DNA of 64,000 nucleotides, taken from assembly GCA_034189195.1 (NCBI GenBank), contig JAXHVI010000110.1, positions 55,377 to 119,376 of the forward strand. Direction: 5' to 3'. The stretch comes from Desulfosudis sp034189195 (GTDB taxonomy: Bacteria > Desulfobacterota > Desulfobacteria > Desulfobacterales > Desulfosudaceae). A program made the translations under genes and the position numbers. The notes below the pieces were generated by a model. That model was not told the DNA's origin and did not search any database. It saw only the letters and a list, made by a program, of their open reading frames with translations. Below, one piece after another: positions 34,540-42,680 of this stretch (its first letter is position 1; each line of letters starts with the position of its first letter).

Positions 34540-35765
34540 TTTTCACCTCCTGTCACGGCGGTGTCGCTTGTGTCCGCCCACGAGCCGTCCGGCCGCATCA
34601 CCGCGATACCCGTCTGCTCTGGCAGGATATTGCCGAAGCCCAGTGCGCCGGATTTGTCTTTCCATGTCAGATAGGTACCGGTATATTTTTGCGCCATGTC
34701 ATTTGTATCTGACAATGGCGGCGACAACCGACCTTTCGCCGGTTTATTAATCTGCTGTTCGCTCACCTTGACCCACTGTTCATTCTGGTAAAACAGGCCC
34801 TCCTCTTTTTCAGGGTAACTCACGTTGCCGAAACCCATGGCGCCGCTTTTGTCCTTCCAGGCCAGGTAAGTACTGCCGTACTTGCGGGCCAGGTCGACAT
34901 CCTCCGGCTGCATGCCGCTGGTTTGAACGGGTTGCGCGACAGCCGTTTCCTCCGGGGTGCGCTGAACCCGGATCCATTTACCTTTTCGATAGATCAGGTT
35001 GTCCTCACCACCGGGATACATCACGTTGCCGAACCCCAGTGCTCCGCTCTCGGTCTTCCACGTCAGGTGCCTGCCGGCCACCGTCTCGTCCACATCCTCT
35101 GCATCCTCCACCGGTGTATAAACCACAGGGGGCACATCTTCCTCCTCTTCCGGAGGCGGTCCCTGTCTGCCGGCAGCAGCCAGGGAGGCAAGCAGTTGTT
35201 CTTTTGTGGCTTCCAGCTCCTCCTTGGTTGCCGTGCGTTCCGGTACCGGATCCGGTGGCCTTGCGACAGGGTCTTGCCTTCGGGTTGATGAACGCCGGGC
35301 GTCGGCCTGTGACGACGCAGCCCCGGATGATCCGGGGCGTCTTTCGGCCGCTGCCGTCCGGGCCTGCCCGTCTGCTCCCACATCCAGGGGTCTTAACTGA
35401 CTGTCTACAAAAGCAGTATAGGGCCTGTGATCAATGACCACTGTCTTGGTCAGCCGAAAATTGTTTTGGTCAAACGCGTATTCCCAGTTCACTTCATCGA
35501 TAAACGTCCGATCCTGAATGTGATCCGGGTAGAGAGCGTCCAGCGTCTCCGGATATTTATTGTGTTTGGCTCTGTAGTTGTTAATGGCCATGCCCATGTA
35601 GGTGAGCCCGGCTTTTGGGCTTTTCTGGGCCGCCAAAGTCATGCTGCTGAAGGTCTGTGCTACATATTGGTTCTCGTCTTCTTTACTTTTGAAGTGTCGA
35701 TAGACCAGGAAGGCGATCCAAATCGTCACTATCACCAGAAAGACTATGGCCCATGTTTTTTTCAT
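34536..35765 (-). CDS. Membrane-anchored protein with three WKxxSGAxGFGN repeats
   Basis: 409 residues; not recognised as a named family. One N-terminal membrane helix (residues about 4-22), then an approximately 100-residue soluble region with 'AINNYRAKHNKYPETLDALY', reminiscent of the C-terminal part of GspG-like proteins. Residues about 130-230 form a charged, Pro-rich linker. The C-terminal 180 residues hold three imperfect repeats of about 40 residues: 'LTWKTESGALGFGNV', 'LAWKDKSGAMGFGNV' and 'LTWKDKSGALGFGNI', each followed by a short acidic turn and a 'WxxV'-like strand. The stop overlaps the pseudopilin start (ATGA), so it is coupled to that pseudopilin and gspF, which suggests a role in the secretion or pilus apparatus. 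Confidence 0.75.
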   Translation of the reverse strand: MKKTWAIVFLVIVTIWIAFLVYRHFKSKEDENQYVAQTFSSMTLAAQKSPKAGLTYMGMAINNYRAKHNKYPETLDALYPDHIQDRTFIDEVNWEYAFDQNNFRLTKTVVIDHRPYTAFVDSQLRPLDVGADGQARTAAAERRPGSSGAASSQADARRSSTRRQDPVARPPDPVPERTATKEELEATKEQLLASLAAAGRQGPPPEEEEDVPPVVYTPVEDAEDVDETVAGRHLTWKTESGALGFGNVMYPGGEDNLIYRKGKWIRVQRTPEETAVAQPVQTSGMQPEDVDLARKYGSTYLAWKDKSGAMGFGNVSYPEKEEGLFYQNEQWVKVSEQQINKPAKGRLSPPLSDTNDMAQKYTGTYLTWKDKSGALGFGNILPEQTGIAVMRPDGSWADTSDTAVTGGEK

Positions 35766-36039
35766 GGCTGCAATTGTGCTTTGTATGATTTATAGGTTTT
35801 ACGACCGGCCGGTCGCGGGCTGCGGAAAACCTTCTTTGCGAGCCCTTTTTTCCGCATCATACCATAAAACATAAGCAAAAAATATACCACAGGCCAGGAC
35901 CTCTGATGAATACCCTGATTTTTTTTTATAGTTTTAATTTCAGAAGGTTTACCTCTCTATGGTGGTGCTTTTCAATCGGGCGTTGCCGTATTTTGTAACA
36001 GGGCAGCCATTTTTAGGTTACCAGTGGTAGCCCGGCAGC
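35766..36039. other. Intergenic region with no gene seen
   Basis: 274 bp between the repeat-protein start and the stop of the REC-PATAN gene, both on the minus strand. It is AT-rich in the middle (around 35870-35940) and contains the palindrome ACCGGCCGGT near 35803. It probably carries the promoter of the 35765-to-32811 gene set. No open frame of interest. Confidence 0.5.
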
Positions 36040-38484
36040 TTATGGCCGGACGGCCCGTACCGCGCCGCACTGCTCCAGATCCATCTCCGCCTTTTCCCAG
36101 GTGCCTTCCGCCGTTCGTTTGACCGTGTTTACCTTCTGGTGCCAGGCTGCGGAAAAAACTTCCGAGGTCCAGTACCAGGGAGCCCCGGCCGCTGGAAACG
36201 CGGGCCTGTCATTGTATATGACCAGCAGCTCATTGGGCTTGGGCAGTCGCCAGTCGGCGTATCCTCCGGTTTTGAGATTTTTTACATACATCGCCGCTGT
36301 TTTGTAATCCATGCACTGTTCCGCCATGGCCGAAGAGTCCAGCATGGCCCACGTCAGCTTGGTCTGCGTGTCAAAAATGCAGTCGGCGGGCCGTTCCAGG
36401 TACCGGCCTTTTGTCGCCGACAGTTTTTTGCGTATCTCGCCCCGCATGCGTTCCAGTTGCTCCTGTTTCTCTTGTTGCTGCTCCATCAGGCTTTGCTGCT
36501 GCTGAAGGGTCTGAAGCACTTTTGCCTCTTCTGCCTCCAGCCATGCCAGCAGTTCCTGAGCGTCCTTGCGATAGGCCGGGGATGGATTGGCTTCTACATA
36601 CCGGCGCATTCGGGCCGTTCTGTCGAAAATGGAGTTGCGGCTGTCCTGAATATAGGCCAGGGTCTGTTCCCACTCTTTTTTCTGACCCTCCACGGTTTCG
36701 ATGGCGGCCAGCCGGGCGGCCACCGTTTTTCGGACCGGGCTGTCGGGATTTGTTTTCAGAAAATCCTGGTAGAGACCTTTGACTGCCATGGTGTTGCTCC
36801 CCGCCTCCTTGACTTTTTTCATCAGGATTTCAAGCGCGGCCTGGCCTTCCATGAGGGCCTGGGAGTGTTCAACGGCCGCTGTTCGCGGGTGGTTCGGGAA
36901 GTGTCGGGTAAAGTATTTACACAGCTTGATGCATGATTCCCGGTTTTTCTCATTGTCACAATCGGCCCGGGATTTGACGATGTGAGCGTAAAAGTCTTCA
37001 CCCAGATCAGAAAGCATGCGCCGGACATTCTGGGTGTTCTCTCCTTTTGGGTAGGCTTCGATGTAGGCCTTATAAGCAGCAATACGGGCGCTGAAGTCGT
37101 TTTTCGGAATCTGTTGCAGCCTGCCGTATTCGGCATCCTTCATAATGGCCGGAATGTCGGCGATGCGTTTTCTGATCTCTTCCGCATAAACACTCTCCGG
37201 GTACTTCTCAAGAAAGCCGTTATAAAGCGCAAGCGCCTTTTCCTCAAAGGTACTGTCAATGGGGATGCCGGCGGCCTGTTGCAGGGTGGTGTCAAATGCC
37301 TGGATCTCCATCTCCCTGGCGACATTCAGTTTCTGTTTTTCTGCGGCGGACCTATAGGGGCTGTCGGGATGAGTCGTGATATAGGCGTCCAACGCGGCCA
37401 GCTTTTTCTCCAGTGCGCCTGCCTTCTGGACCTCAGTGAGGGCCTGTTCGTACTGGTGTTTGACCAGCCATGGCCTGGCTTCAAAAAACCAGAGGCAGGC
37501 AAGGATCAGGAGAACCAGGATTACCACCACTATTTTGAAGGTAAGGGAAATCCGCCGCTTGCGCCTGAGGACCTTGCTGGCATCGGTGATTTTACCCGAC
37601 GCCCTGAGCTGCTCAAGTGTCTCCAGCGCGGCCGGCTGTGCCTCTTCGTCCGGCGGCGGGGCATCTTTCTGCTCTTTTGTCGGCTTCTTTTTTGCGGCCT
37701 TATCTTGCGGTCCTTCGGTGGCGGCTGCTTCCAGTTCCAGTTTTTCCCCGGCGGGTGTCACCGGAATGCCGGCGGCCTTTTGAATGGCGATTTTCCCTTT
37801 TTTGGGGTTTTTGCCGGCCTTTTCATCTTTGCGTTTCAACCCTTCCATGAGCAGGGTCATCAGCGGAACGGTAATCTCCTTTTTCCGGTCCGGCACCGCA
37901 TTTTCTATCTCTATGGATGGGCTGCTCCAGGAAAGAATCTCAAACACCGCCTCTTCACCGGAGAGGCTGTCTGTTTCCGCCGCAATCAGGGCGCCTTTGA
38001 CAAGAAAAAGGTGGCCCTTTTTATCTTCGGTTTTTATCCGCAGGGTGCAGGAGGTGCGCTCCATTTCGGACATCTGAAGAAAGGAGGCCAGGCTGATGCC
38101 GTGAATGGCGCCGCCCACCCCGCTTTTCATTTCGTCAAACAGCCTGTCCGCCAGGGTCTTGAAATCCACCGGCTTTTCAAAATAGCGCACCGGGCCGATG
38201 GCTTTGAGGGCGGTTTCGATCTCTCCTGTTTCAAATGCGGTCATCACCATCAGGGGCAGCCGGGAGTGGCTCTGGGCTACAAACTTGAGTACGTCGATAT
38301 CAGCCGGCGTGGGTTTGACAAGGTCGATCAGGGCGATGTCAACCTTGATCTTTCCTGCGATATCGTCCAGTTCTCCGACCTTCTCGGCCGTGAGGATTTC
38401 AAAATCAGTGGTGTGTTCCGACAGAAGGCTTGAAACAATATTGAGTGTGATGGTATCGATATTGATGGCAAGAATTTTTTTCAT
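36040..38484 (-). CDS. REC-PATAN (DUF4388) - TM - tetratricopeptide-like - DUF1566 fusion protein
   Basis: 815 residues from the ATG at 38484, which has AGAGGGG just upstream; an earlier in-frame start at 38532 is less likely. The N-terminus is receiver-like ('DIALIDLVKP', 'MVMTAFETGE', 'FEKPVD'), followed by a PATAN/DUF4388 domain ('LASFLQMSEMERTSCTLRI', 'HLFLVKGALIAAE'). After a charged linker comes one membrane helix (about residues 312-334), then about 300 residues of helical repeats, a Gln-rich coiled coil and a C-terminal DUF1566/Lcl-type domain ('LTWAMLDSSA', 'GGYADWRLPKPNEL'). The domain order implies cytoplasmic sensing or input linked to an external lectin-like domain. Function unknown. 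Confidence 0.85.
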   Translation of the reverse strand: MKKILAINIDTITLNIVSSLLSEHTTDFEILTAEKVGELDDIAGKIKVDIALIDLVKPTPADIDVLKFVAQSHSRLPLMVMTAFETGEIETALKAIGPVRYFEKPVDFKTLADRLFDEMKSGVGGAIHGISLASFLQMSEMERTSCTLRIKTEDKKGHLFLVKGALIAAETDSLSGEEAVFEILSWSSPSIEIENAVPDRKKEITVPLMTLLMEGLKRKDEKAGKNPKKGKIAIQKAAGIPVTPAGEKLELEAAATEGPQDKAAKKKPTKEQKDAPPPDEEAQPAALETLEQLRASGKITDASKVLRRKRRISLTFKIVVVILVLLILACLWFFEARPWLVKHQYEQALTEVQKAGALEKKLAALDAYITTHPDSPYRSAAEKQKLNVAREMEIQAFDTTLQQAAGIPIDSTFEEKALALYNGFLEKYPESVYAEEIRKRIADIPAIMKDAEYGRLQQIPKNDFSARIAAYKAYIEAYPKGENTQNVRRMLSDLGEDFYAHIVKSRADCDNEKNRESCIKLCKYFTRHFPNHPRTAAVEHSQALMEGQAALEILMKKVKEAGSNTMAVKGLYQDFLKTNPDSPVRKTVAARLAAIETVEGQKKEWEQTLAYIQDSRNSIFDRTARMRRYVEANPSPAYRKDAQELLAWLEAEEAKVLQTLQQQQSLMEQQQEKQEQLERMRGEIRKKLSATKGRYLERPADCIFDTQTKLTWAMLDSSAMAEQCMDYKTAAMYVKNLKTGGYADWRLPKPNELLVIYNDRPAFPAAGAPWYWTSEVFSAAWHQKVNTVKRTAEGTWEKAEMDLEQCGAVRAVRP

Positions 38485-38816
38485 TAACCCCTCTTTTGCC
38501 GGTGTCAGCATGTGGATCAAGGTCGGCGGCAAACAGCCCGATCCTCTTTTTTTTAACGTAAATTATTAGGAAAATCAAGGAGAAATTGGTGTGGTAGCTG
38601 CCGCGAAAAAGGGCGGTCCGGCCCGGCATAAAGGCCTTGCCTATTTGCCGGAGGCGGTGATAGAAACATCTGTCAGGCACCGGTCAGACAATGTTCACCG
38701 GAACGTTTTCCGGCCGTGTAACGGATGATCGCCAGGGAAGGATTGAACTTTCCGGCTGCCCTGGATGGACCGAGGAACACTATGCCAAATGGTAGGACAC
38801 AGGGATTTGACTCACT
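38485..38816. other. Divergent intergenic region, no gene seen
   Basis: 332 bp between divergent genes. I see no convincing small gene, RNA or repeat; promoters for both flanking genes should be here, but no clear -35/-10 pair stands out. Confidence 0.5.
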
Positions 38817-39473
38817 ATGAACAGATCTGAAGAAAAGGATATACAGCGGCTGCTGGTGCTTCAGCAGCGGGGCCGGGGAGAGACCAAGACCGCCGGAATC
38901 AAAGCTTACGGCCGGGACAGGTTTCATATCGATCTGGTTTCAGTGGAGGAAAGGCTGCCGGCTGTTATTGAAGATACATCGGCCTATCTGCCCGAAACCA
39001 TTGATGCGGACCTGGTGCTTGATTACCTGGCGCATCCCGATCTCTCCTGCGATCTTGCCGACAAGTGTCGCGACCGGGGCATTCCTGTCATTGCGTCCGG
39101 GAAAAAATACAAAAACAGGTGGGTTTATACGCCGCCCATCTGCTGCGCCCTGCCGCGGCAGGCTGATGCGGGGCCGTATGGCCAGCGGTTTGGATATCCC
39201 GAGTTCGTGGTGACCCTTTCAGCGGACAATCGGATAAAGGATGTACGGGTGGTGCGGGGCGCTCCCTGCGGCGCCTCCTGGAAGGCGGCGGAAAAGATGC
39301 GGGGGCTGCCCGCTTCCGATGCGGTTGTGCGAATCGGTCTTGAGACACAGTTCTTCTGTTCCGCCGACCCGGCCGGGTGGGACCCGTTGTGGGGGAAAAG
39401 CCCGGTCCACCTGGCGGCGGATCTGCATGCCCATGCCTTTATGAAGGCGGTGGAAGAGGGACGGAAACGATGA
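38817..39473 (+). CDS. DUF166 family protein
   Basis: 218 residues. 'IDADLVLDYLAHPDLS', 'GIPVIASGKKYKNRW', 'TPPICCALPRQ' and 'VRGAPCGASWKAAEKMRG' are features of the DUF166 family, found mainly in archaea and anaerobic bacteria. Several conserved Cys (Cys-Cys in 'PICCAL', one in 'GAPCGAS', one near 'TQFFCSADP') suggest metal or iron-sulfur binding. The family is sometimes described as thymidylate-synthase-like; its reaction is not known. It stands alone between divergent and convergent neighbours. Confidence 0.8.
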   Translation: MNRSEEKDIQRLLVLQQRGRGETKTAGIKAYGRDRFHIDLVSVEERLPAVIEDTSAYLPETIDADLVLDYLAHPDLSCDLADKCRDRGIPVIASGKKYKNRWVYTPPICCALPRQADAGPYGQRFGYPEFVVTLSADNRIKDVRVVRGAPCGASWKAAEKMRGLPASDAVVRIGLETQFFCSADPAGWDPLWGKSPVHLAADLHAHAFMKAVEEGRKR

Positions 39474-39481
39474 CTTGCGGG

Positions 39482-39841
39482 CTACGATGGGTTGCCGGTT
39501 TTTGTTTTCATGAATACGGCAATATAGCGGTCCAGGATTTCCCGTCCTGCCTCATCAACAGCGAAAAACTCTACACCGGTCTGGTAGCATGATGCCCCAC
39601 TGCATTGGGAGTGGGCCACCTTGCCGCTGATGTAGACAAACTCATCGTCCAGGACAATGGTCATGGCCAGTTTCTGGTCCTTGTCGATGGGGAAAGGGGT
39701 TTCCAGCAGTACCCCGCCCTTTGAAATATTGAGGGTCCGGCCTTTGCCCGTACCGGCAAGAATGTTGTTGCTGTACACGCACACCTCAGAGGGCGCCATT
39801 GCGTCAAAACGGATGTGTTTGCGTTTTTCGTTTGTTGCCAT
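39482..39841 (-). CDS. PilZ domain protein (c-di-GMP receptor)
   Basis: 119 residues, a single PilZ domain. The N-terminal 'KRKHIRFDA' supplies the RxxxR-type motif and 'LNISKGGVLLET' the (D/N)xSxxG motif, so c-di-GMP binding is likely. Three Cys cluster in the middle ('SQCSGASCYQTG'). It ends 9 bp from the convergent DUF166 stop. It may regulate secretion, motility or surface structures in response to c-di-GMP; no partner is evident from position. Confidence 0.87.
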   Translation of the reverse strand: MATNEKRKHIRFDAMAPSEVCVYSNNILAGTGKGRTLNISKGGVLLETPFPIDKDQKLAMTIVLDDEFVYISGKVAHSQCSGASCYQTGVEFFAVDEAGREILDRYIAVFMKTKTGNPS

Positions 39842-40284
39842 GGTTGCACCTTTTCAAAAGGGGGTTGGTGGATGGAGCCGTTGATGCCGGCCGTGTCGCG
39901 TGACGGGTTTTGAGACGGGCTGACGCCGGCAAAGCGGACCGCGGCTCTTTTTGCTTTCGAATCAAGCAGGTTAAATCATAACAGAGAGACGGGGCGCTTG
40001 CAATTGTTTTTGAGCGCCGGACGCCTTGATTCTTTCCTGTTTCCCGGAACAGGGGCGCGGCCGGGTCGAGACGGGTTCACAGGCGATGGTTGCACCGGCG
40101 TCCGGTATGCGAAAAACGGTGAAAACCGGCAGACCGGTCCGATATTCTTTCCGTAATCCTTTCAGGCCGGCAAAAATCGCCTGTTATCCGGCTTTCCGGT
40201 TTATTGACGCATGCCGGATGCCTGTGATAGCATATGTCAAAAATTAATTTTTTTGATAATTTTCAATAAGATAAGGAGGATTCA
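39842..40284. other. Divergent intergenic region with promoter for the CoA-disulfide reductase gene
   Basis: 443 bp with no gene seen. It is GC-rich up to about 40200 and AT-rich near 40230-40280, where promoter-like elements occur. A short open frame at 40026-40247 has no ribosome-binding site or recognisable similarity. Confidence 0.5.
40204..40256 (+). promoter_or_regulatory. Candidate promoter and inverted repeat
   Basis: TTGACG (40204-40209) and TAGCAT (40228-40233), spaced 18 bp, form a plausible sigma-70 promoter about 50 bp ahead of the reductase ribosome-binding site. Immediately after it, TCAAAAA (40237-40243) and TTTTTGA (40250-40256) make an inverted repeat at the expected transcription start, a possible operator. 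Confidence 0.4.
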
Positions 40285-42000
40285 ATGTCTCGGCGAATTG
40301 TGGTGGTCGGCGGTGTGGCACTGGGATCAAAGGCCGCTTGCAGAGCAAAACGGGTGGATCCGGAAGCAGAAGTCTATCTGATCGACAGGGATGAGTATAT
40401 CTCCTACGGGGGGTGCGGTATTCCGTTTTATATTTCCGGTGATGTCAGTGATGTGTCCGAGCTGCGCTCCACCAGTTTTCACATGCTGCGCGATGAACGC
40501 TTTTTTCTGAAGGACAAAGGCGTCGTGGCCCTGACCGGCACAGAGGTGACCCGTATTGACCGGCAGGGCAAAACCGTGGCGATTCGGCGAAAAGACGGCA
40601 CCACAGATACGCTGGCCTATGACAAGCTGGTCCTTGCCACGGGCACCACCCCGCGTATGCTGCCGTTGCCCGGACGGGACCTGGAAAACGTTTTTACCGT
40701 GGCCAACCTTCACGACGCCCTGGCGATCAAAGAGAAGGTGACCGAGGGAAACATTGAAAAAGCGGTGGTGGTGGGCGGCGGTTTTATCGGGCTGGAGATG
40801 GCCGAAGCCCTGGCCGACATGTGGGAGATCGAGACATCCATAGTGGAGGTATTTGACCAGATCATGCCGGGGTTCGTCAGTTCCTCTCTTTCCACCATGG
40901 CCAGGAAAACGATCGAGGACAACGGCGTCCGGGTGTATACTTCGGAAAAGGTGGAAGCCCTTGTCGGTGAAGGCGCCGTGTCCGCGGTAAAAACGGATAA
41001 ACGGACACTGGATGCGGACATGGTGATCATGGCCGTGGGCGTGGTACCCAACACCGGCCTGGCAAAGGAGGCCGGGCTTGAGGTGACGCCCCAGGGATGG
41101 ATCGTGGTCAACGACCGGATGCAGACCTCGGACCCGGACATCTATTCCGGCGGCGACTGCGCTGCCGTGAAAAACCTTGTGACCGGGGAATTGGGCTATT
41201 ATCCGTTGGGCTCCATGGCCAACCGGCAGGGCCGGGTGATCGGTACCAACGTAACCGGCGGGTCAGCCCGGTTTGACGGCGCCGTGGGCAGTTTTGTGGT
41301 AAAGATTTTTGACAGCGCTCTGGCCGGTGCCGGCCTGACCGCGGACCGGGCAAGGGCCGCCGGGTTTGATGCCGTTGGCATTCAGGTGGCCCAGTTTGAC
41401 CGGGCCCATTTTTACATTGAAAAAGAGGTGATTTTTCTGGAGCTGGTGGTGGATGAAAAAACGCGGCGGGTCCTGGGCATTCAGGGGTTCGGCGGCAAGG
41501 ACAGCGGCATGGTGGCCCGTATCAACGCGGTGGCCCCCCTGCTGAAATACAAGCCCGGGGTGGAGGAGATCAGCAACCTGGAACTGGCCTACTCTCCGCC
41601 GTTTGCCTCGGCCATGGATATCATCAACACCCTGGGCAACGCGGCCTCCAACTACCTGGACGGCCGGTACCGGCCCATAACCATGGAGGCGTTTGCCGCC
41701 TGCTGGGAAAATCGCTCCTGCGGCGACACCTTCTTTTTGGACTGCCGGGCCAATGCCGACGCCCAGCCCTTTGTCGACAAGTATCCGGAGATATGGAAGA
41801 ACATCCCCCATGATCAGCTTGTCGACCGCATGGATGAAGTGCCAAAAGACAAGAAGCTGGTGCTGCTCTGCAACACCGGGGCCCGTTCCTACGAGACCCA
41901 GCTGAACCTGAACGCAAAAGGGATTACCGACAATGTCAGCGTGGGTGCCGGCATTGCCGGTCTTAAAACATGGGGTGTGGATTTCGGGCTGGATAAATAA
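40285..42000 (+). CDS. CoA-disulfide reductase / NADH oxidase with C-terminal rhodanese domain (CoADR-Rhd)
   Basis: 571 residues behind an AAGGAGG site. N-terminal FAD-binding 'VVVGGVALGSKAA' and the active-site 'YISYGGCGIPFY' with Cys44, the single redox Cys of CoA-disulfide reductases; NAD-binding 'VVVGGGFIGLEMAEAL' near residue 160; FAD-contact 'YSGGDCAAV' near 290; a dimerisation domain follows. The last ~100 residues are a rhodanese domain with 'LLCNTGARSYE', whose Cys is the persulfide carrier. Such fusions reduce CoA disulfides, persulfides or polysulfides with NAD(P)H, in sulfur metabolism or redox defence. A CMD-family gene follows 54 bp downstream and is probably co-transcribed. Confidence 0.92.
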   Translation: MSRRIVVVGGVALGSKAACRAKRVDPEAEVYLIDRDEYISYGGCGIPFYISGDVSDVSELRSTSFHMLRDERFFLKDKGVVALTGTEVTRIDRQGKTVAIRRKDGTTDTLAYDKLVLATGTTPRMLPLPGRDLENVFTVANLHDALAIKEKVTEGNIEKAVVVGGGFIGLEMAEALADMWEIETSIVEVFDQIMPGFVSSSLSTMARKTIEDNGVRVYTSEKVEALVGEGAVSAVKTDKRTLDADMVIMAVGVVPNTGLAKEAGLEVTPQGWIVVNDRMQTSDPDIYSGGDCAAVKNLVTGELGYYPLGSMANRQGRVIGTNVTGGSARFDGAVGSFVVKIFDSALAGAGLTADRARAAGFDAVGIQVAQFDRAHFYIEKEVIFLELVVDEKTRRVLGIQGFGGKDSGMVARINAVAPLLKYKPGVEEISNLELAYSPPFASAMDIINTLGNAASNYLDGRYRPITMEAFAACWENRSCGDTFFLDCRANADAQPFVDKYPEIWKNIPHDQLVDRMDEVPKDKKLVLLCNTGARSYETQLNLNAKGITDNVSVGAGIAGLKTWGVDFGLDK

Positions 42001-42054
42001 GTCCGGACAGGACTTTCACAACGGGCTCAGTTTTTTAAACCAAAAGGAGGCGCC

Positions 42055-42618
42055 ATGCGGTTGTCAACCCCCCGGATTCCACCGGCCTCGCCCGAGGAGA
42101 TGGATGAAGAAGCCATGTCCCTGCTGGGTCTGTTATCCGCTAAATCGGGCCGGGCGGACAATATTTTTGCCACCCTGGCCCGTCACCCGGTGTTTCTGAA
42201 AAACTTTCTGGTGTTCGGCAGCCATGTGCTGATGACATCCACGCTGCCGCCCAGGGAACGGGAGATCCTGATCCTGCGCATCGGCTGGCTGTGCAAGTCC
42301 GAATACGAGTGGGGCCAGCATGTTGAGATCGGTCGGCGCAGCGGTCTTTCCGACGAGGATATCCTTCGCATCACCGCCGGCGCCGATGCCCCGGGATGGA
42401 GCGAACTGGAGGCCGCCCTGATTCGGGCCGCAGACGAGCTCCACGGGGACGCATTTATTCAGGATGCCACATGGCATATCCTCAGCCGCCACTTCGACAC
42501 CCGGCAGCTCATTGACCTGGTGTTTACCGTGGGCCAGTACAACATGGTCTCCATGGCCTTAAACACCTTCGGCGTGCAACTGGATGACCGGTTATCCGGT
42601 TTCCCCGAAACTCCCTGA
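42055..42618 (+). CDS. Carboxymuconolactone decarboxylase (CMD/AhpD-like) family protein
   Basis: 187 residues with AAAAGGAGG upstream. 'LPPREREILILRIGWLCKSE' and 'YEWGQHVEIGRRSGLSDEDI' are the CMD-family core; the conserved Glu and His of the 'EWGQH' motif are present. The AhpD redox CxxC is absent (a single Cys in 'WLCKSE'), so it is not a classical alkylhydroperoxidase. Transcribed with the CoADR-Rhd gene. Precise substrate unknown. Confidence 0.87.
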   Translation: MRLSTPRIPPASPEEMDEEAMSLLGLLSAKSGRADNIFATLARHPVFLKNFLVFGSHVLMTSTLPPREREILILRIGWLCKSEYEWGQHVEIGRRSGLSDEDILRITAGADAPGWSELEAALIRAADELHGDAFIQDATWHILSRHFDTRQLIDLVFTVGQYNMVSMALNTFGVQLDDRLSGFPETP

Positions 42619-42680
42619 TAATCCGGTCCGGGCTCCCGGAGCAGGCCGGTATGTCGATTTCATGACTGGGTGGGCCGTCC

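Noticed and set aside
36982..38433. 483-residue open frame on + opposite the REC-PATAN gene
   Set aside because: Antisense of a gene with clear domains; no start signal and no recognisable motif.
36982..39473. Possible defence island around the REC-PATAN and DUF166 genes
   Set aside because: No restriction, nuclease, reverse transcriptase or STAND-type gene is present; neighbours are housekeeping or signalling genes.
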